The notes: generated by a model from the letters alone, not told the origin. Positions 42,930 to 51,858 are shown, numbered from the stretch's first letter. The stretch: DNA of 64,000 nucleotides from JARRKC01 sp037388505 (GCA_037388505.1 JARRKC010000008.1:1-64000), one strand, 5' to 3'. Made by a program: numbers and translations.

Positions 42930-45365
42930 ATGATGAAGCGGTCGATTCGATTTCTCGTGATTCTTTGCGCACTGTTGGTGCCCGTTTCCGCCTTCGCAGA
43001 AGGGGTACCGACGATCGCCGCGAAGACCAAAGGGATGCAGCGCTACCCAGGCTTCTTCACGTTCTTTTGGGACGCTGCCCAAGGTCGAATCTGGCTTGAG
43101 ATCCCCGAGTTCGACAAGGAGTTCCTGTACGTCAACGGCCTGTCGACGGGCATCGGCTCCAACGATCTGGGATTCGACCGAGCACAGCTCGGCGACGAGA
43201 TGATCGTCAGCTTCCGTCGCGTCGGTCCGCGGATTCTGCTGGTGGAACCGAACCTGGCGTATCGCGCGGAATCGAGCGTCAACCCTGCGGAGCAGCGCAG
43301 TGTCCGCGAAGGTTTTGCGGAATCGGTGCTGTGGGGATTCGAGGTTGCCGCGGAAGAGGACGGGCACGTCCTGGTCGATCTGACTCCCATGCTTCTGGCC
43401 GATCATCGGCGCATCCCGGAAGCGCTGGCGCGGGATAAGGAGGGGAAATATGCCGTTGACCCGGACCGCTCGGCGATCTACCTGCCACGAACCAAGTCTT
43501 TTCCGAAGAACACCGAGTTCGATGCGACCCTGACTTTCCACGGGTCGGATCCGGGCCCGGAGATCCGTTCAGTCGTGCCGACGCCCGAATTCGTCACGGT
43601 GCGCGAGCATCACTCCTTCATCGAGCTGCCCGACTCGAACTACGAGCCGCGCCCCTATCACGTGATGTCCGGTTATTGGCCCGTGACCTATCGCGACTAC
43701 ACCGTTCCGCTGGGGCAGGACCTGACCCGGAGGTTCATCGCTCGCCACCGGCTGAGGAAGAAGGATCCGAAGGCCCGTATCAGCGATCCGGTCGAACCGA
43801 TCGTCTACTACCTCGACCCGGGCGTCCCCGATCCGGTCCGCAGCGCTCTGATCGAGGGAGGAAGCTGGTGGAACCAGGCCTTCGAGGCGATCGGTTACCG
43901 AAATGCCTTTCGGATCGAGATGCTGCCGGAAGGCGCCGATCCGATGGACGTCCGCTACAACGTCATCAACTGGCTGCACCGGTCCACTCGAGGCTGGTCT
44001 TACGGAGCGACCATCGTCGATCCCCGCACAGGGGAGATCCTCCAGGGACACGTCAATCTGGGATCGCTGCGAGTGCGTCAGGATTACCTGATCGCCGAGG
44101 GACTCCTGGCGCCTTACCGAACGGGAGCTCCGCCTGACCGCTCCCCGCTGACTCCCGCGCTGGCTCGGATCCGCCAGCTTGCAGCTCACGAGATTGGACA
44201 CACACTCGGGCTCACTCACAACTTCGCGGCCAGCAGCACCGGGCGCGCATCCGTCATGGACTATCCCCATCCTCGGATCTCGCTCGACGCCCAGGGCCGG
44301 ATCTCGATGGCCGACGCCTACGCCGCCGGGATCGGGGCGTGGGACAAGGTTGCGATCGCCTATGGTTATCAGGACTTCCCTCCGGGTACGGACGAGAAGG
44401 CGGCTCTCAACGATATTCTGGAGAAGGGTTATCGGGATCAGGGGCTGCGATTCATCACCGATCAGGATGCACGCCCTGAGGGCGGACTGCATCCCTACGC
44501 CCATCTCTGGGACGACGGCGCCGACCCGGTCGGCGAGCTCGCGGAACTCCTGAAGGTGCGCCACGTCGCGCTGTCCGGGCTGAACCCCGGTGCCGTCCAG
44601 CCCGGTCGTCCCATGGCCACTCTGGAAGATGTCCTGGTCCCCATTTACTATCTGCACCGCTACCAGGTGGAGGCTGTCTCAAAATGGGTCGGCGGCCTGG
44701 ACTATGAATACTCCCTGCGTGACGGCTGGCAATCCCCTCCCCGCCCGGTTTCGCCCGCGGACCAGCGCCGGGCACTCGGCGCGCTGCTGGACTGCCTCTC
44801 GCCCGCGCAACTCGAAATCCCGGACGAGGTTTCTCGAGCAATTCCACCACGGCCGCTCGGTTTTCCCGGAACCCGCGAACTCTTTCCACGCCGCACCGGC
44901 CCGGCCTTCGATCCGGTCGCTGGGGCGGAGGCTCTGGCGGACAGAATCGTGGGGCTCCTGTTGAACCCCTCGAGAGTCGAACGATTGGCCCGGTCCGAAG
45001 CCGAGGATCCAGGAAACCTCGGATTGGTAGAGCTGATCGACCGGCTGCTCGAGCGTTCCTGGAAAGCTCGACCGGCCTCCGGTTCGCGACAGGAACTGCA
45101 GCAGGTCGTGGACTTCGCCGTGCTCCGCGGTCTGCTCGGTCTCAGTCGGGACACTCGCGTCTCCATGTCCGTCCGCGCGGTGACGCTGGCCAAGCTGGAG
45201 GACCTCAGGGCGTGGCTGTCGGAGCAGGAAGACGCAGATCTGGGATACATGCAAAGAGCCGCGATTCGCTTGGCCGTTCACGAAATCGACAGGCGAATCG
45301 CCGTCCCCGACGAAACAAACCTGCCGGAAAGCCAGGCGATGCCCCCAGGTCAGCCCATCGGGTAG
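42930..45365 (+). CDS. secreted zinc metalloprotease (HExxH, DUF5117/DUF4953-like)
   Basis: An 811-residue protein from the double ATG at 42930, preceded by GGAGCAGGAG. Signal peptide MMKRSIRFLVILCALLVPVSAFA. The N-terminal half has the DUF5117 pattern (GFFTFFWDAAQGRIWLEIPEF, IVSFRRVGPRILLVEPNLAYRA). The metal site AAHEIGHTLGLTHNFAAS is near residue 419, an extended HExxHxxGxxH zincin motif, followed by SVMDYPHPR (Met-turn). The C-terminal 300 residues are helical. It is a large secreted protease of a family common in Acidobacteriota and Bacteroidota; the target is unknown. Confidence 0.9.
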   Translation: MMKRSIRFLVILCALLVPVSAFAEGVPTIAAKTKGMQRYPGFFTFFWDAAQGRIWLEIPEFDKEFLYVNGLSTGIGSNDLGFDRAQLGDEMIVSFRRVGPRILLVEPNLAYRAESSVNPAEQRSVREGFAESVLWGFEVAAEEDGHVLVDLTPMLLADHRRIPEALARDKEGKYAVDPDRSAIYLPRTKSFPKNTEFDATLTFHGSDPGPEIRSVVPTPEFVTVREHHSFIELPDSNYEPRPYHVMSGYWPVTYRDYTVPLGQDLTRRFIARHRLRKKDPKARISDPVEPIVYYLDPGVPDPVRSALIEGGSWWNQAFEAIGYRNAFRIEMLPEGADPMDVRYNVINWLHRSTRGWSYGATIVDPRTGEILQGHVNLGSLRVRQDYLIAEGLLAPYRTGAPPDRSPLTPALARIRQLAAHEIGHTLGLTHNFAASSTGRASVMDYPHPRISLDAQGRISMADAYAAGIGAWDKVAIAYGYQDFPPGTDEKAALNDILEKGYRDQGLRFITDQDARPEGGLHPYAHLWDDGADPVGELAELLKVRHVALSGLNPGAVQPGRPMATLEDVLVPIYYLHRYQVEAVSKWVGGLDYEYSLRDGWQSPPRPVSPADQRRALGALLDCLSPAQLEIPDEVSRAIPPRPLGFPGTRELFPRRTGPAFDPVAGAEALADRIVGLLLNPSRVERLARSEAEDPGNLGLVELIDRLLERSWKARPASGSRQELQQVVDFAVLRGLLGLSRDTRVSMSVRAVTLAKLEDLRAWLSEQEDADLGYMQRAAIRLAVHEIDRRIAVPDETNLPESQAMPPGQPIG

Positions 45366-45374
45366 TCAAGCCGT

Positions 45375-45595
45375 GTAGGATAAGCATCCTGCTGTCCCGG
45401 ACTGGGGCCGTGACTCCACGAGCGTCGTTCTCATGGACTCCGAAGATCAGTCGGCGAGAACGGGAGAACCGGGGACGGGAGCCGGGAGCGTGAGTAGGAT
45501 AGGCATCCTTGCTTGTCCTGAACTGCGGCCGTGACCTCTCGAGCGTGGGTCACGCCTGGTTCCGAGGATCAGCCCGTGAGAACGAAAGAAACGGA
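45375..45595. repeat. tandem pair of about 120-bp direct repeats, each opening with a hairpin
   Basis: Copy A starts at 45375 and copy B at 45494, offset 119-122 bp. Each opens with a hairpin (AGGAT-AAGC-ATCCT at 45377-45390; AGGAT-AGGC-ATCCT at 45496-45509). Both continue with GGCCGTGAC...CGAGCGT and end in GAGAACG..AGAA. The wording resembles dispersed GTAGGAcAGGCATCCT-type repeats known from several environmental phyla. Confidence 0.65.
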
Positions 45596-45654
45596 GCTGG
45601 GAGCAGTGTGTCGGCGGACAGAGTGAACGTCCTGCCCTCGGTACGCGGAGCTTC

Positions 45655-45760
45655 CTCCAGTCTCGAGTCTCCGGTCTTCCGCCTTCCCCATTTCGAACTC
45701 CGAACTTCCAGCTTCACTCCAAATGGCAAATCGCAAATCGCAAATCGAGAATTCCAGGAT
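45655..45760. repeat. low-complexity repeats before the maturase gene
   Basis: GTCTCGAGTCTCC and TTCGAACTCCGAACTTCCAG words are followed by three tandem GCAAATC heptamers (45726-45746). With the 120-bp pair they fill the 437 bp between the protease and maturase genes; no gene is seen here. Confidence 0.5.
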
Positions 45761-45802
45761 TCCCATCGCCCTCCTTGACACTGTCTCCAACGTATCGGAT
45801 AA

Positions 45803-47314
45803 ATGAGGCCATCCTTGGGGAGAGCGACGTTGGGAATCCTGGTTCGAAGTCGTTCCAGACGCATGCTGGTTCGCCCGGACGAGGCGATGGGTGAGGTGCA
45901 CGCCTTCGAGCGGCTCGGCAAGAAAATCGTTTTCAACGTCGAGACTCTTTTCTTCTACGAGGCCGATCCCGTCACCTTCGACCTCATCAGCAGCCCCGTG
46001 CGAGGCGATCTCACGGGCCTCGAGCCGCTGATCGGCCGCCACGGTCTCCACTCCGTCCGGAACGCCGTCGAACGGCTTCGGGCCGAACGATTCATCCGAG
46101 CAACCACCTCATCGCCCCGAGTGCGGGCCCTGCCCCGTCCGCGGCGCCCCCGAAGCCTCGAGTTGATGGTCACGCATCGGTGCAACCTTCGCTGCCGGTA
46201 CTGCTACGGGTCGAATGGTTCGAGCGACTGGGCGGACGCCTCGCATCTCTATGGCGATGACGGCGGCGACATGTCCTTCGAAACGGCAGCGCGGGCCGTG
46301 GACTGGCTGATCGGAGTGTCCGGGGGCCAGAACAAGCTCAACCTTGTGTTCTTCGGAGGCGAACCCCTGCTGGTCTTCCCACTGATCCGGAGGATCGTTG
46401 AACATGCAGACGGGAGGGGACGAGCAACGGACAAGTCGTTCTCCTATTCACTCTCAACCAACGGTCTGGGACTAACCGAGGAGGTTGTTGATTTCCTCGA
46501 ACAGTACCGAATCGGTTGTCAGGTCTCGATCGACGGTCCGCCGTCCGTGCACGATCGATGGCGTGTCGCTGCCGACGGTCGCGGTTCCTACGACCGAGCC
46601 ATCGAAGGGATCCGGCGCCTGATCGCAAGGCGTCCCGGCAGGGTCCCTGCCCGGGCCACCTTCAGCCATGACTCCGTTCACCTTCCGGAAGTCGTGTCGC
46701 ATCTTTTCGAGCTCGGTTTCGGATCGGTCCATGTCGAGCCGGCTCTGGGTTTGGATCCCGGCTCCTGCATTTCGGAAGCCGACTTGAAGACCGTTGAGGT
46801 TCAGAACGAGCAACTGGCCGCTCTGTTGATCGACCGGGTGAGAATGAACCGGATCTTTCACTACACGAACCTCGTCAGGAACGTCCGTCAGACCCGTGTC
46901 GTCCGGAATCGACTGCAGCATCACTGCGGGGCCGGCCGAACCTATCTCGCGGTCAGCCGCGACGGCTCGATCTTCCCCTGTCATCGCTTCGTCGGGCTCG
47001 AGGACTACCGGATGGGCCATGTTGACGAGGGGCTCCGGTTTGAAGCGGTAGAGCGATTTCACGGCCGGACCGTCGATCGCCGCCCGGGCTGTGCGAAGTG
47101 CTGGGCCCGATACCTGTGCGGAGGAGGGTGTTGGAAACATGCCCACGACACCCATGGGAATCTGGATCGGCCCGACGAAGACCGTTCCTGCCGGATCCAG
47201 AAACACCTGATCGAGTGTGCCATGGCCGTCAATACGGAACTCCGGGTTCAGGATGCCGAGATTCTTGCGGATGCCGCAGAAACTTCGGTCGAACCTCAAT
47301 TCGCCGATGCGTGA
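45803..47314 (+). CDS. radical SAM/SPASM peptide maturase
   Basis: A 503-residue radical SAM enzyme. An N-terminal region (about 25-110) resembles the precursor-recognition part of SCIFF-type maturases (HAFERLGKKIVFNVETLFFYE). The SAM cluster motif is VTHRCNLRCRYCYG (CxxxCxxC, about residue 130), followed by FFGGEPLL. The SPASM domain has CGAGRTYLAVSRDGSIFPCH, CAKCWARYLCGGGCWKHAH and a late CRIQKHLIEC, enough Cys for two extra clusters. It should install thioether or C-C bonds in the Cys/Asp-rich proteins encoded 11 bp downstream. The ribosome site at ATG 45803 is weak; ATG 45863 is a shorter alternative. Confidence 0.88.
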   Translation: MRPSLGRATLGILVRSRSRRMLVRPDEAMGEVHAFERLGKKIVFNVETLFFYEADPVTFDLISSPVRGDLTGLEPLIGRHGLHSVRNAVERLRAERFIRATTSSPRVRALPRPRRPRSLELMVTHRCNLRCRYCYGSNGSSDWADASHLYGDDGGDMSFETAARAVDWLIGVSGGQNKLNLVFFGGEPLLVFPLIRRIVEHADGRGRATDKSFSYSLSTNGLGLTEEVVDFLEQYRIGCQVSIDGPPSVHDRWRVAADGRGSYDRAIEGIRRLIARRPGRVPARATFSHDSVHLPEVVSHLFELGFGSVHVEPALGLDPGSCISEADLKTVEVQNEQLAALLIDRVRMNRIFHYTNLVRNVRQTRVVRNRLQHHCGAGRTYLAVSRDGSIFPCHRFVGLEDYRMGHVDEGLRFEAVERFHGRTVDRRPGCAKCWARYLCGGGCWKHAHDTHGNLDRPDEDRSCRIQKHLIECAMAVNTELRVQDAEILADAAETSVEPQFADA

Positions 47315-47325
47315 GGGAGTGTTCC

Positions 47326-48318
47326 ATGCTGAGACGAAGTCTGTTGGTCCGGCTCTTCAATCTGCTCGGAGTCGTCGTGTCCGCTCGCGCCTCCGCCTCT
47401 CAGGGTCTGAGCCGGATCAACGCCGTCCGGATCGGCCCCGACCACCAGCAGATGATCCCCTGCGACCCGGATGTTTGCACGGAACGCGACAGCTGTGACG
47501 GTGACACCATCGGCCATGCCTGCCAGACTCGCGATGTCTGCCAGGTGGACGGATCGGGTGACTGCAACGACGACCAGTGCACATCGGATGCATCGCGCGA
47601 GTGCACCCGTGACAATTGTGAGAGTGATTCGTCTGGAGTGTGTACGGATGATGGAGGCCCGGGCGACTGCGAGGATGACCATAGCGGATCCTGCGTTTCC
47701 GATGCCTCCGGCGACTGCACCGGAGACTACTGCCGCGCGGATTCCTCCGCTCACTGTTCCGGGGATTCCTGCGTTGCGGACAGTTCGGCGGAATGCGAGA
47801 TCGACGTGTGCGCGAGCGACAAGTCGGGTGGTTGTGGAGCCGACGAATGCGTCAGTGACAAATCGGGCGACTGCCAGACCGACACCTGTGTTTCCGATTC
47901 CAGCAAGGGCTGCAGTGGGGACGAATGCACCGCCGATTCATCGGGCTATTGCGGTCAATCCGACGCGTGCGAATCCGACAGCTCCGGCGAGTGTCTCCTG
48001 ACGGACTCCTGTACGGCAGATTCCTCCGGGCAGTGCGAGGCATGGGACAGTTGTGTCGAGGACTCTTCGGGGGAGTGCCTGCAGGACGCCTGCGGATCCG
48101 ACAAATCCTCCTCGTGTAGCGTCGACTCCTGCGTGGCCGACAAGTCCGGTTTGTGTGAAAGCGACGTATGTCGAATCGACAAGAGCCCCGACTGCGGCAC
48201 CGACAGCTGCGCGACGGATACGATCGCCGACAGTCCTCCTGCGAATCCTCAGGCACACTCGGGTCTCAATCGCGCCCTGCGCTGGCTGTACCACGTGGAA
48301 GGGGATCTGCCATGCTGA
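47326..48318 (+). CDS. Cys/Asp/Ser-rich 13-residue-repeat protein, likely maturase substrate 1
   Basis: A 330-residue protein from ATG 47326, with GAGGGAG overlapping the maturase stop. A basic-hydrophobic N-terminus (MLRRSLLVRLFNLLGVVVSA) looks like a signal peptide or leader and is followed by GLSRINAVRIG. The body is a repeat of C-x2-D-x-C-x2-D-x-S-x2, 13 residues per unit, with 39 Cys in all (for example CSGDSCVADSSAEC). The tail HSGLNRALRWLY then ends GDLPC. The Cys-x2-Asp spacing recalls Cys-to-Asp thioether substrates (CX3D in freyrasin), but no known precursor family matches. An unmodified disulfide or metal-binding protein is the alternative. Its stop overlaps the next start. Confidence 0.75.
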   Translation: MLRRSLLVRLFNLLGVVVSARASASQGLSRINAVRIGPDHQQMIPCDPDVCTERDSCDGDTIGHACQTRDVCQVDGSGDCNDDQCTSDASRECTRDNCESDSSGVCTDDGGPGDCEDDHSGSCVSDASGDCTGDYCRADSSAHCSGDSCVADSSAECEIDVCASDKSGGCGADECVSDKSGDCQTDTCVSDSSKGCSGDECTADSSGYCGQSDACESDSSGECLLTDSCTADSSGQCEAWDSCVEDSSGECLQDACGSDKSSSCSVDSCVADKSGLCESDVCRIDKSPDCGTDSCATDTIADSPPANPQAHSGLNRALRWLYHVEGDLPC

Positions 48319-49346
48319 GAAGGAAGGTTCTTGTCCGGATCTCCGGCCTCTTGGGCGCTGCTCTCCCGTTTCGATCGGTCGCCGCCCACGGCCTGAGCCG
48401 AATCAACGCGGTCCGAATCGGTGGAGATCTGCAGCAGGCTGCTCCCTGCGATCCCGATGTCTGCACCGAGCGAGACACCTGCGACGGCGACGCCGAGGGC
48501 CACCTCTGCCAGACTCGCGACGTCTGTCAGGTGGACGGATCGGGCGACTGCAACGACGATCAGTGCGCATCGGATCAGTCCGCGGGCTGCACCGGGGACG
48601 AGTGCATCTCGGACAAGTCGGGGGAATGTATTTCAGACAACTGGACGAGTGACTCGTCGGGAGAGTGTACCCGCGACGCCTGCAACAGCGACTCCTCGGG
48701 GAACTGCACGGACGACGGGGGACCGGCCGAGGACTGCGCCCAGGACCTGAGCGTTTCCTGCAAAAGCGATTCCTCCGGCGAATGCGAAGTCGATTCCTGT
48801 GTGAGCGACTCGTCCAAGGACTGCAACCAGGATTTCTGCCAGGGCGACGCCTCAGGGGAGTGCGCGGACGATCTCTGTACGGCGGACTCGTCCGGTGTCT
48901 GTGAGGCGGATGCCTGCGTATCCGATAAGAGCGGCGACGGTCATGGTGACGATTGCATCAGCGATTCCTCCGGCTATTGTGCCCAGTCCGATTTCTGCAC
49001 CTCCGACAGTTCTGGAGGCTGCATGTCGAGTGACTCGTGTGAATCGGATTCGTCGGGCTCCTGCGAAACCCAGGACAGTTGCGTCGCCGACTCCTCCCTG
49101 TCTTGTCTCACCGATGATTGCGCCTTCGATGCGTCGGGTTTCTGTGAGGCCGATTCCTGCGTCGCCGACCGCTCGGGCGCCTGTGCGAGCGATCTCTGTC
49201 GCTGGGACCAGAGCGGTGCCTGCGGTACCGACAGCTGTGCCACGGACACGATCGCCGACAGCCCCGCACCGGACTTTCAGACGCACTCCGGCCTCAATCG
49301 CGCCCTGCGCTGGTTGTATCGCGTGGAAAGGGGCCTGCCATGTTGA
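48312..49346 (+). CDS. Cys/Asp/Ser-rich 13-residue-repeat protein, likely maturase substrate 2
   Basis: A 344-residue paralogue of the preceding protein. It starts at ATG 48312 inside ATGCTGA, so it overlaps the previous stop by 7 nt; AAGGGGA upstream serves as ribosome site. The N-terminus (MLRRKVLVRISGLLGAALPF, then GLSRINAVRIGGD) and tail (HSGLNRALRWLYRVERGLPC) are conserved with the first copy. It also has 39 Cys. Two repeat positions that should be Cys are Trp (ISDNW) and Gly (GDGHGDDC). Repeat units have drifted in the x positions while Cys, Asp and Ser are kept, which implies selection on those residues. Confidence 0.75.
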   Translation: MLRRKVLVRISGLLGAALPFRSVAAHGLSRINAVRIGGDLQQAAPCDPDVCTERDTCDGDAEGHLCQTRDVCQVDGSGDCNDDQCASDQSAGCTGDECISDKSGECISDNWTSDSSGECTRDACNSDSSGNCTDDGGPAEDCAQDLSVSCKSDSSGECEVDSCVSDSSKDCNQDFCQGDASGECADDLCTADSSGVCEADACVSDKSGDGHGDDCISDSSGYCAQSDFCTSDSSGGCMSSDSCESDSSGSCETQDSCVADSSLSCLTDDCAFDASGFCEADSCVADRSGACASDLCRWDQSGACGTDSCATDTIADSPAPDFQTHSGLNRALRWLYRVERGLPC

Positions 49347-51760
49347 GAAGAAGTTGGCTGTACGGACTCTCCCTCCTCTTCATCTTCGCGGCCTCCCCCT
49401 CGTATGCCGAGGGGAACGAACGGATCGTCATCGATCTGGGTCTCGCCGCCCTGATCCCCCACCCACAAGTGGTGACGGCCGCTTCTCTACCGTCGTTTAT
49501 TGCAGCCGGTCCCTTTCTGGCCGACTACGACGGAGACGGCATTCTGGAAGCCGATATCGACGCCGACGGTTTCGAGGCCACGGATCCGGAAGTCAAGGAC
49601 TACGATGGGGACGTCACGACCCGTGAACTCCCTCCGAATACGGTGTTTCAAGGGCGAAAGAATTACACCTCTATCTGGTCTCCCAGCGACGTTCTAATCA
49701 AGTCCAGCGGTCCCCTGGAGCTCTATTCACTGACCGATATCCGGATCTTCGGCGCCGTCCGCCTCGCCGCCTCGACCACCCTGGCTGCGCGGGGCGTGGT
49801 GGATCTTCGAGCCAGCGCCTGGCTGATGGACGATGCCGCCGGAACGCTCACGGTCCGGAGCGCACTGGCAGGAGTCACAGGGCACCTGCTCCCGGATATC
49901 ATCGATGAGTCCGGCAACCTCAGCGATCTTCGCGATTCGGATCAAGACGGCATCGCGGACGTCGATGAGGGAAAGGGTGACGCGGACGCCGACGGTGTCG
50001 CGGACTGGCTCGATCAAGACACCCTCAGCGTCAAGGCGTCGACCGGTTTCCGGTCTCAGATGGATCTTCACGAAGGAGACGCCCAACGTCTGGACTGGCA
50101 GGGCAGCCGGCTTTTGTCAGAGGATGACGCCTCTCTTCCCGCGGCAGGACGGCCTTCCGTTCCCTTCCCCTTTGGAATGCTGGAACTGTCGGCAATTGGA
50201 GGTACTGCCGGCGAGGAATTCCAGATCTTTCCGTCCTTCCCGATCGTTCCGCCGTCGACGGCCAGGTTCTGGGCGATCGACAAGAATCAGGCATGGATTC
50301 CGCTGACTGCGGATTCCGTCGACGGCAAAGCCGTGCTCGAGGTTCCCGACGGAGGTTCTCTCGACCTGGACGGTCAGGCGGACGGACGGTTGACGTTCCG
50401 CGTCGGTCTGGGCATTTCGCCCCTGCTCTTTTCTCAGTTCGGCGACGGTCTCGGTCAACTGTCCAGCCAGGTCCTGATCCTGAATCTCGACCGTCAGAAC
50501 CCGGCGCACGTCGACCTTCGCTTGAACGACGACAAGGGGGCTCCCCTCGTGACGGATCTCGACGGGGGCCAGATTCAGGGAGAGCACTCGATCGTCGTTC
50601 CGCCGGCCGGGGTGCGTTCTCTCGCATCGGACGGAATCGGCGATCTGAAGGTGGGATCCCTGGCCGCCTTCGGCGATCACGCCCTTTCGGGCGTCATCCT
50701 CTTCCGGGGGCCTGCCGGCCTGGCCGGTGTTGGAGCCGCCGAGCCCCTCCCCGACGGTTTCCTGGCACCCATCGAAACCAACGTCGCGACCGACCTGGAC
50801 ACGGGCATTGCCGTCATGAACCCTTCCGATCAGGAACGCCAGCTGAATCTCACCCTTTTTGACACGGGCGGTCACTCTGTCGCGACGGCGGAGACAAAGA
50901 TTCCCGCGCTCGGTCATCTGGCTCGGTTTGCGTATCAATTCGATTGGCAACCTTCCGTCAGCCTGAGCAGTTTCATGGGCCAGCTACGCGTCGATTCCGA
51001 TGGTCTGCTCGCTGCCACCGTTCTCCAGACCCGGCCGGGCGAGTTCGTCACTTTGCCGGTTGTTCCCCTGGGCTCGAGTCCAAATACGGGGAACTCACTC
51101 TACTTCGCGCATTTCGGCGCCGGGGCGGACAGCCTGCTCAGCGAGATCATCCTGTTCAATCTCGACGCCAACGATTCCGCGGACGCAACCATCTGGATGC
51201 GGAACGACGACGGACAAGTTCCCAGAATCAAGCTGAACGGCGAACCGGTGGGCACCTACGGATACGTGGTGACAATTCCCCCCCGAGGGCTCAAGATCCT
51301 GAGCACGGGGATGGAAGGGGATCTGGTCGCCGGTTCCGTTCAAGTCGCCTCGCTGAAACCATTGGCGGGAGTCATCGTGTTCAGCGGCACCGTCGGAGCG
51401 GCCGGCGTGGGCAGCAGCCCGATGATCACAGATGGATTCTCGGCTCCCATGGAAACCGATCTGGCCCACGGCTTGAACACCGGCATTGCCGTCATGAACC
51501 TCGGCTACGTAGCAGCGCCTCTCAACTTGACCCTCTATGATGAAAACGGCGGATTCGTCGCACAGGCCACGACCTCTTCCCCGCTGAAGATCAACGGACA
51601 CACGGCTCGGTATGTGACGGACTTCAACTGGGACTCGGATGTAGACTTCGCCCGCTTCCGGGGTTCACTGAGAGTCTCGTCACCCGTGCCCATCGCCGCC
51701 ACGGTGCTGCAGACGCGCCCGGGCCAGTATGCGACGATGCCCGTAGCCATTAGTAATTGA
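49340..51760 (+). CDS. large secreted protein with Ca-binding-like repeats and two 205-residue domains
   Basis: An 806-residue protein whose ATG 49340 again overlaps the previous stop by 7 nt (ATGTTGA). Signal peptide MLRRSWLYGLSLLFIFAASPSYA; its first four residues equal those of the two Cys-rich proteins. Acidic DxDxDG stretches at about 65-95 and 190-230 (DYDGDGILEADIDADG, DSDQDGIADVDEGKGD) look like thrombospondin-3-type calcium repeats. Residues about 362-577 and 587-805 are two copies of one beta-rich domain (both contain DTGIAVMN or NTGIAVMN, then AATVLQTRPG). It may be the surface partner or scaffold of the modified proteins; family not recognised. Confidence 0.75.
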   Translation: MLRRSWLYGLSLLFIFAASPSYAEGNERIVIDLGLAALIPHPQVVTAASLPSFIAAGPFLADYDGDGILEADIDADGFEATDPEVKDYDGDVTTRELPPNTVFQGRKNYTSIWSPSDVLIKSSGPLELYSLTDIRIFGAVRLAASTTLAARGVVDLRASAWLMDDAAGTLTVRSALAGVTGHLLPDIIDESGNLSDLRDSDQDGIADVDEGKGDADADGVADWLDQDTLSVKASTGFRSQMDLHEGDAQRLDWQGSRLLSEDDASLPAAGRPSVPFPFGMLELSAIGGTAGEEFQIFPSFPIVPPSTARFWAIDKNQAWIPLTADSVDGKAVLEVPDGGSLDLDGQADGRLTFRVGLGISPLLFSQFGDGLGQLSSQVLILNLDRQNPAHVDLRLNDDKGAPLVTDLDGGQIQGEHSIVVPPAGVRSLASDGIGDLKVGSLAAFGDHALSGVILFRGPAGLAGVGAAEPLPDGFLAPIETNVATDLDTGIAVMNPSDQERQLNLTLFDTGGHSVATAETKIPALGHLARFAYQFDWQPSVSLSSFMGQLRVDSDGLLAATVLQTRPGEFVTLPVVPLGSSPNTGNSLYFAHFGAGADSLLSEIILFNLDANDSADATIWMRNDDGQVPRIKLNGEPVGTYGYVVTIPPRGLKILSTGMEGDLVAGSVQVASLKPLAGVIVFSGTVGAAGVGSSPMITDGFSAPMETDLAHGLNTGIAVMNLGYVAAPLNLTLYDENGGFVAQATTSSPLKINGHTARYVTDFNWDSDVDFARFRGSLRVSSPVPIAATVLQTRPGQYATMPVAISN

Positions 51761-51858
51761 AGGTCCTGCGATTCCTCTGCGGCGAGTTCGAGCCTCGTCC
51801 ATGGGTCCATTGTGTTCCGATCCGGAACAGTCTCCTGCCTTGCAGCGGGGAAGGCGGC

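Noticed and set aside
41338..42972. 544-codon frame opposite the carboxylesterase gene
   Set aside because: Antisense shadow; the esterase motifs are on the plus strand.
47296..47754. Minus-strand ORFs opposite the Cys-repeat proteins (also 47852-48294, 48852-49286)
   Set aside because: They arise from the repeated codon pattern of the plus-strand repeats; no start signals.
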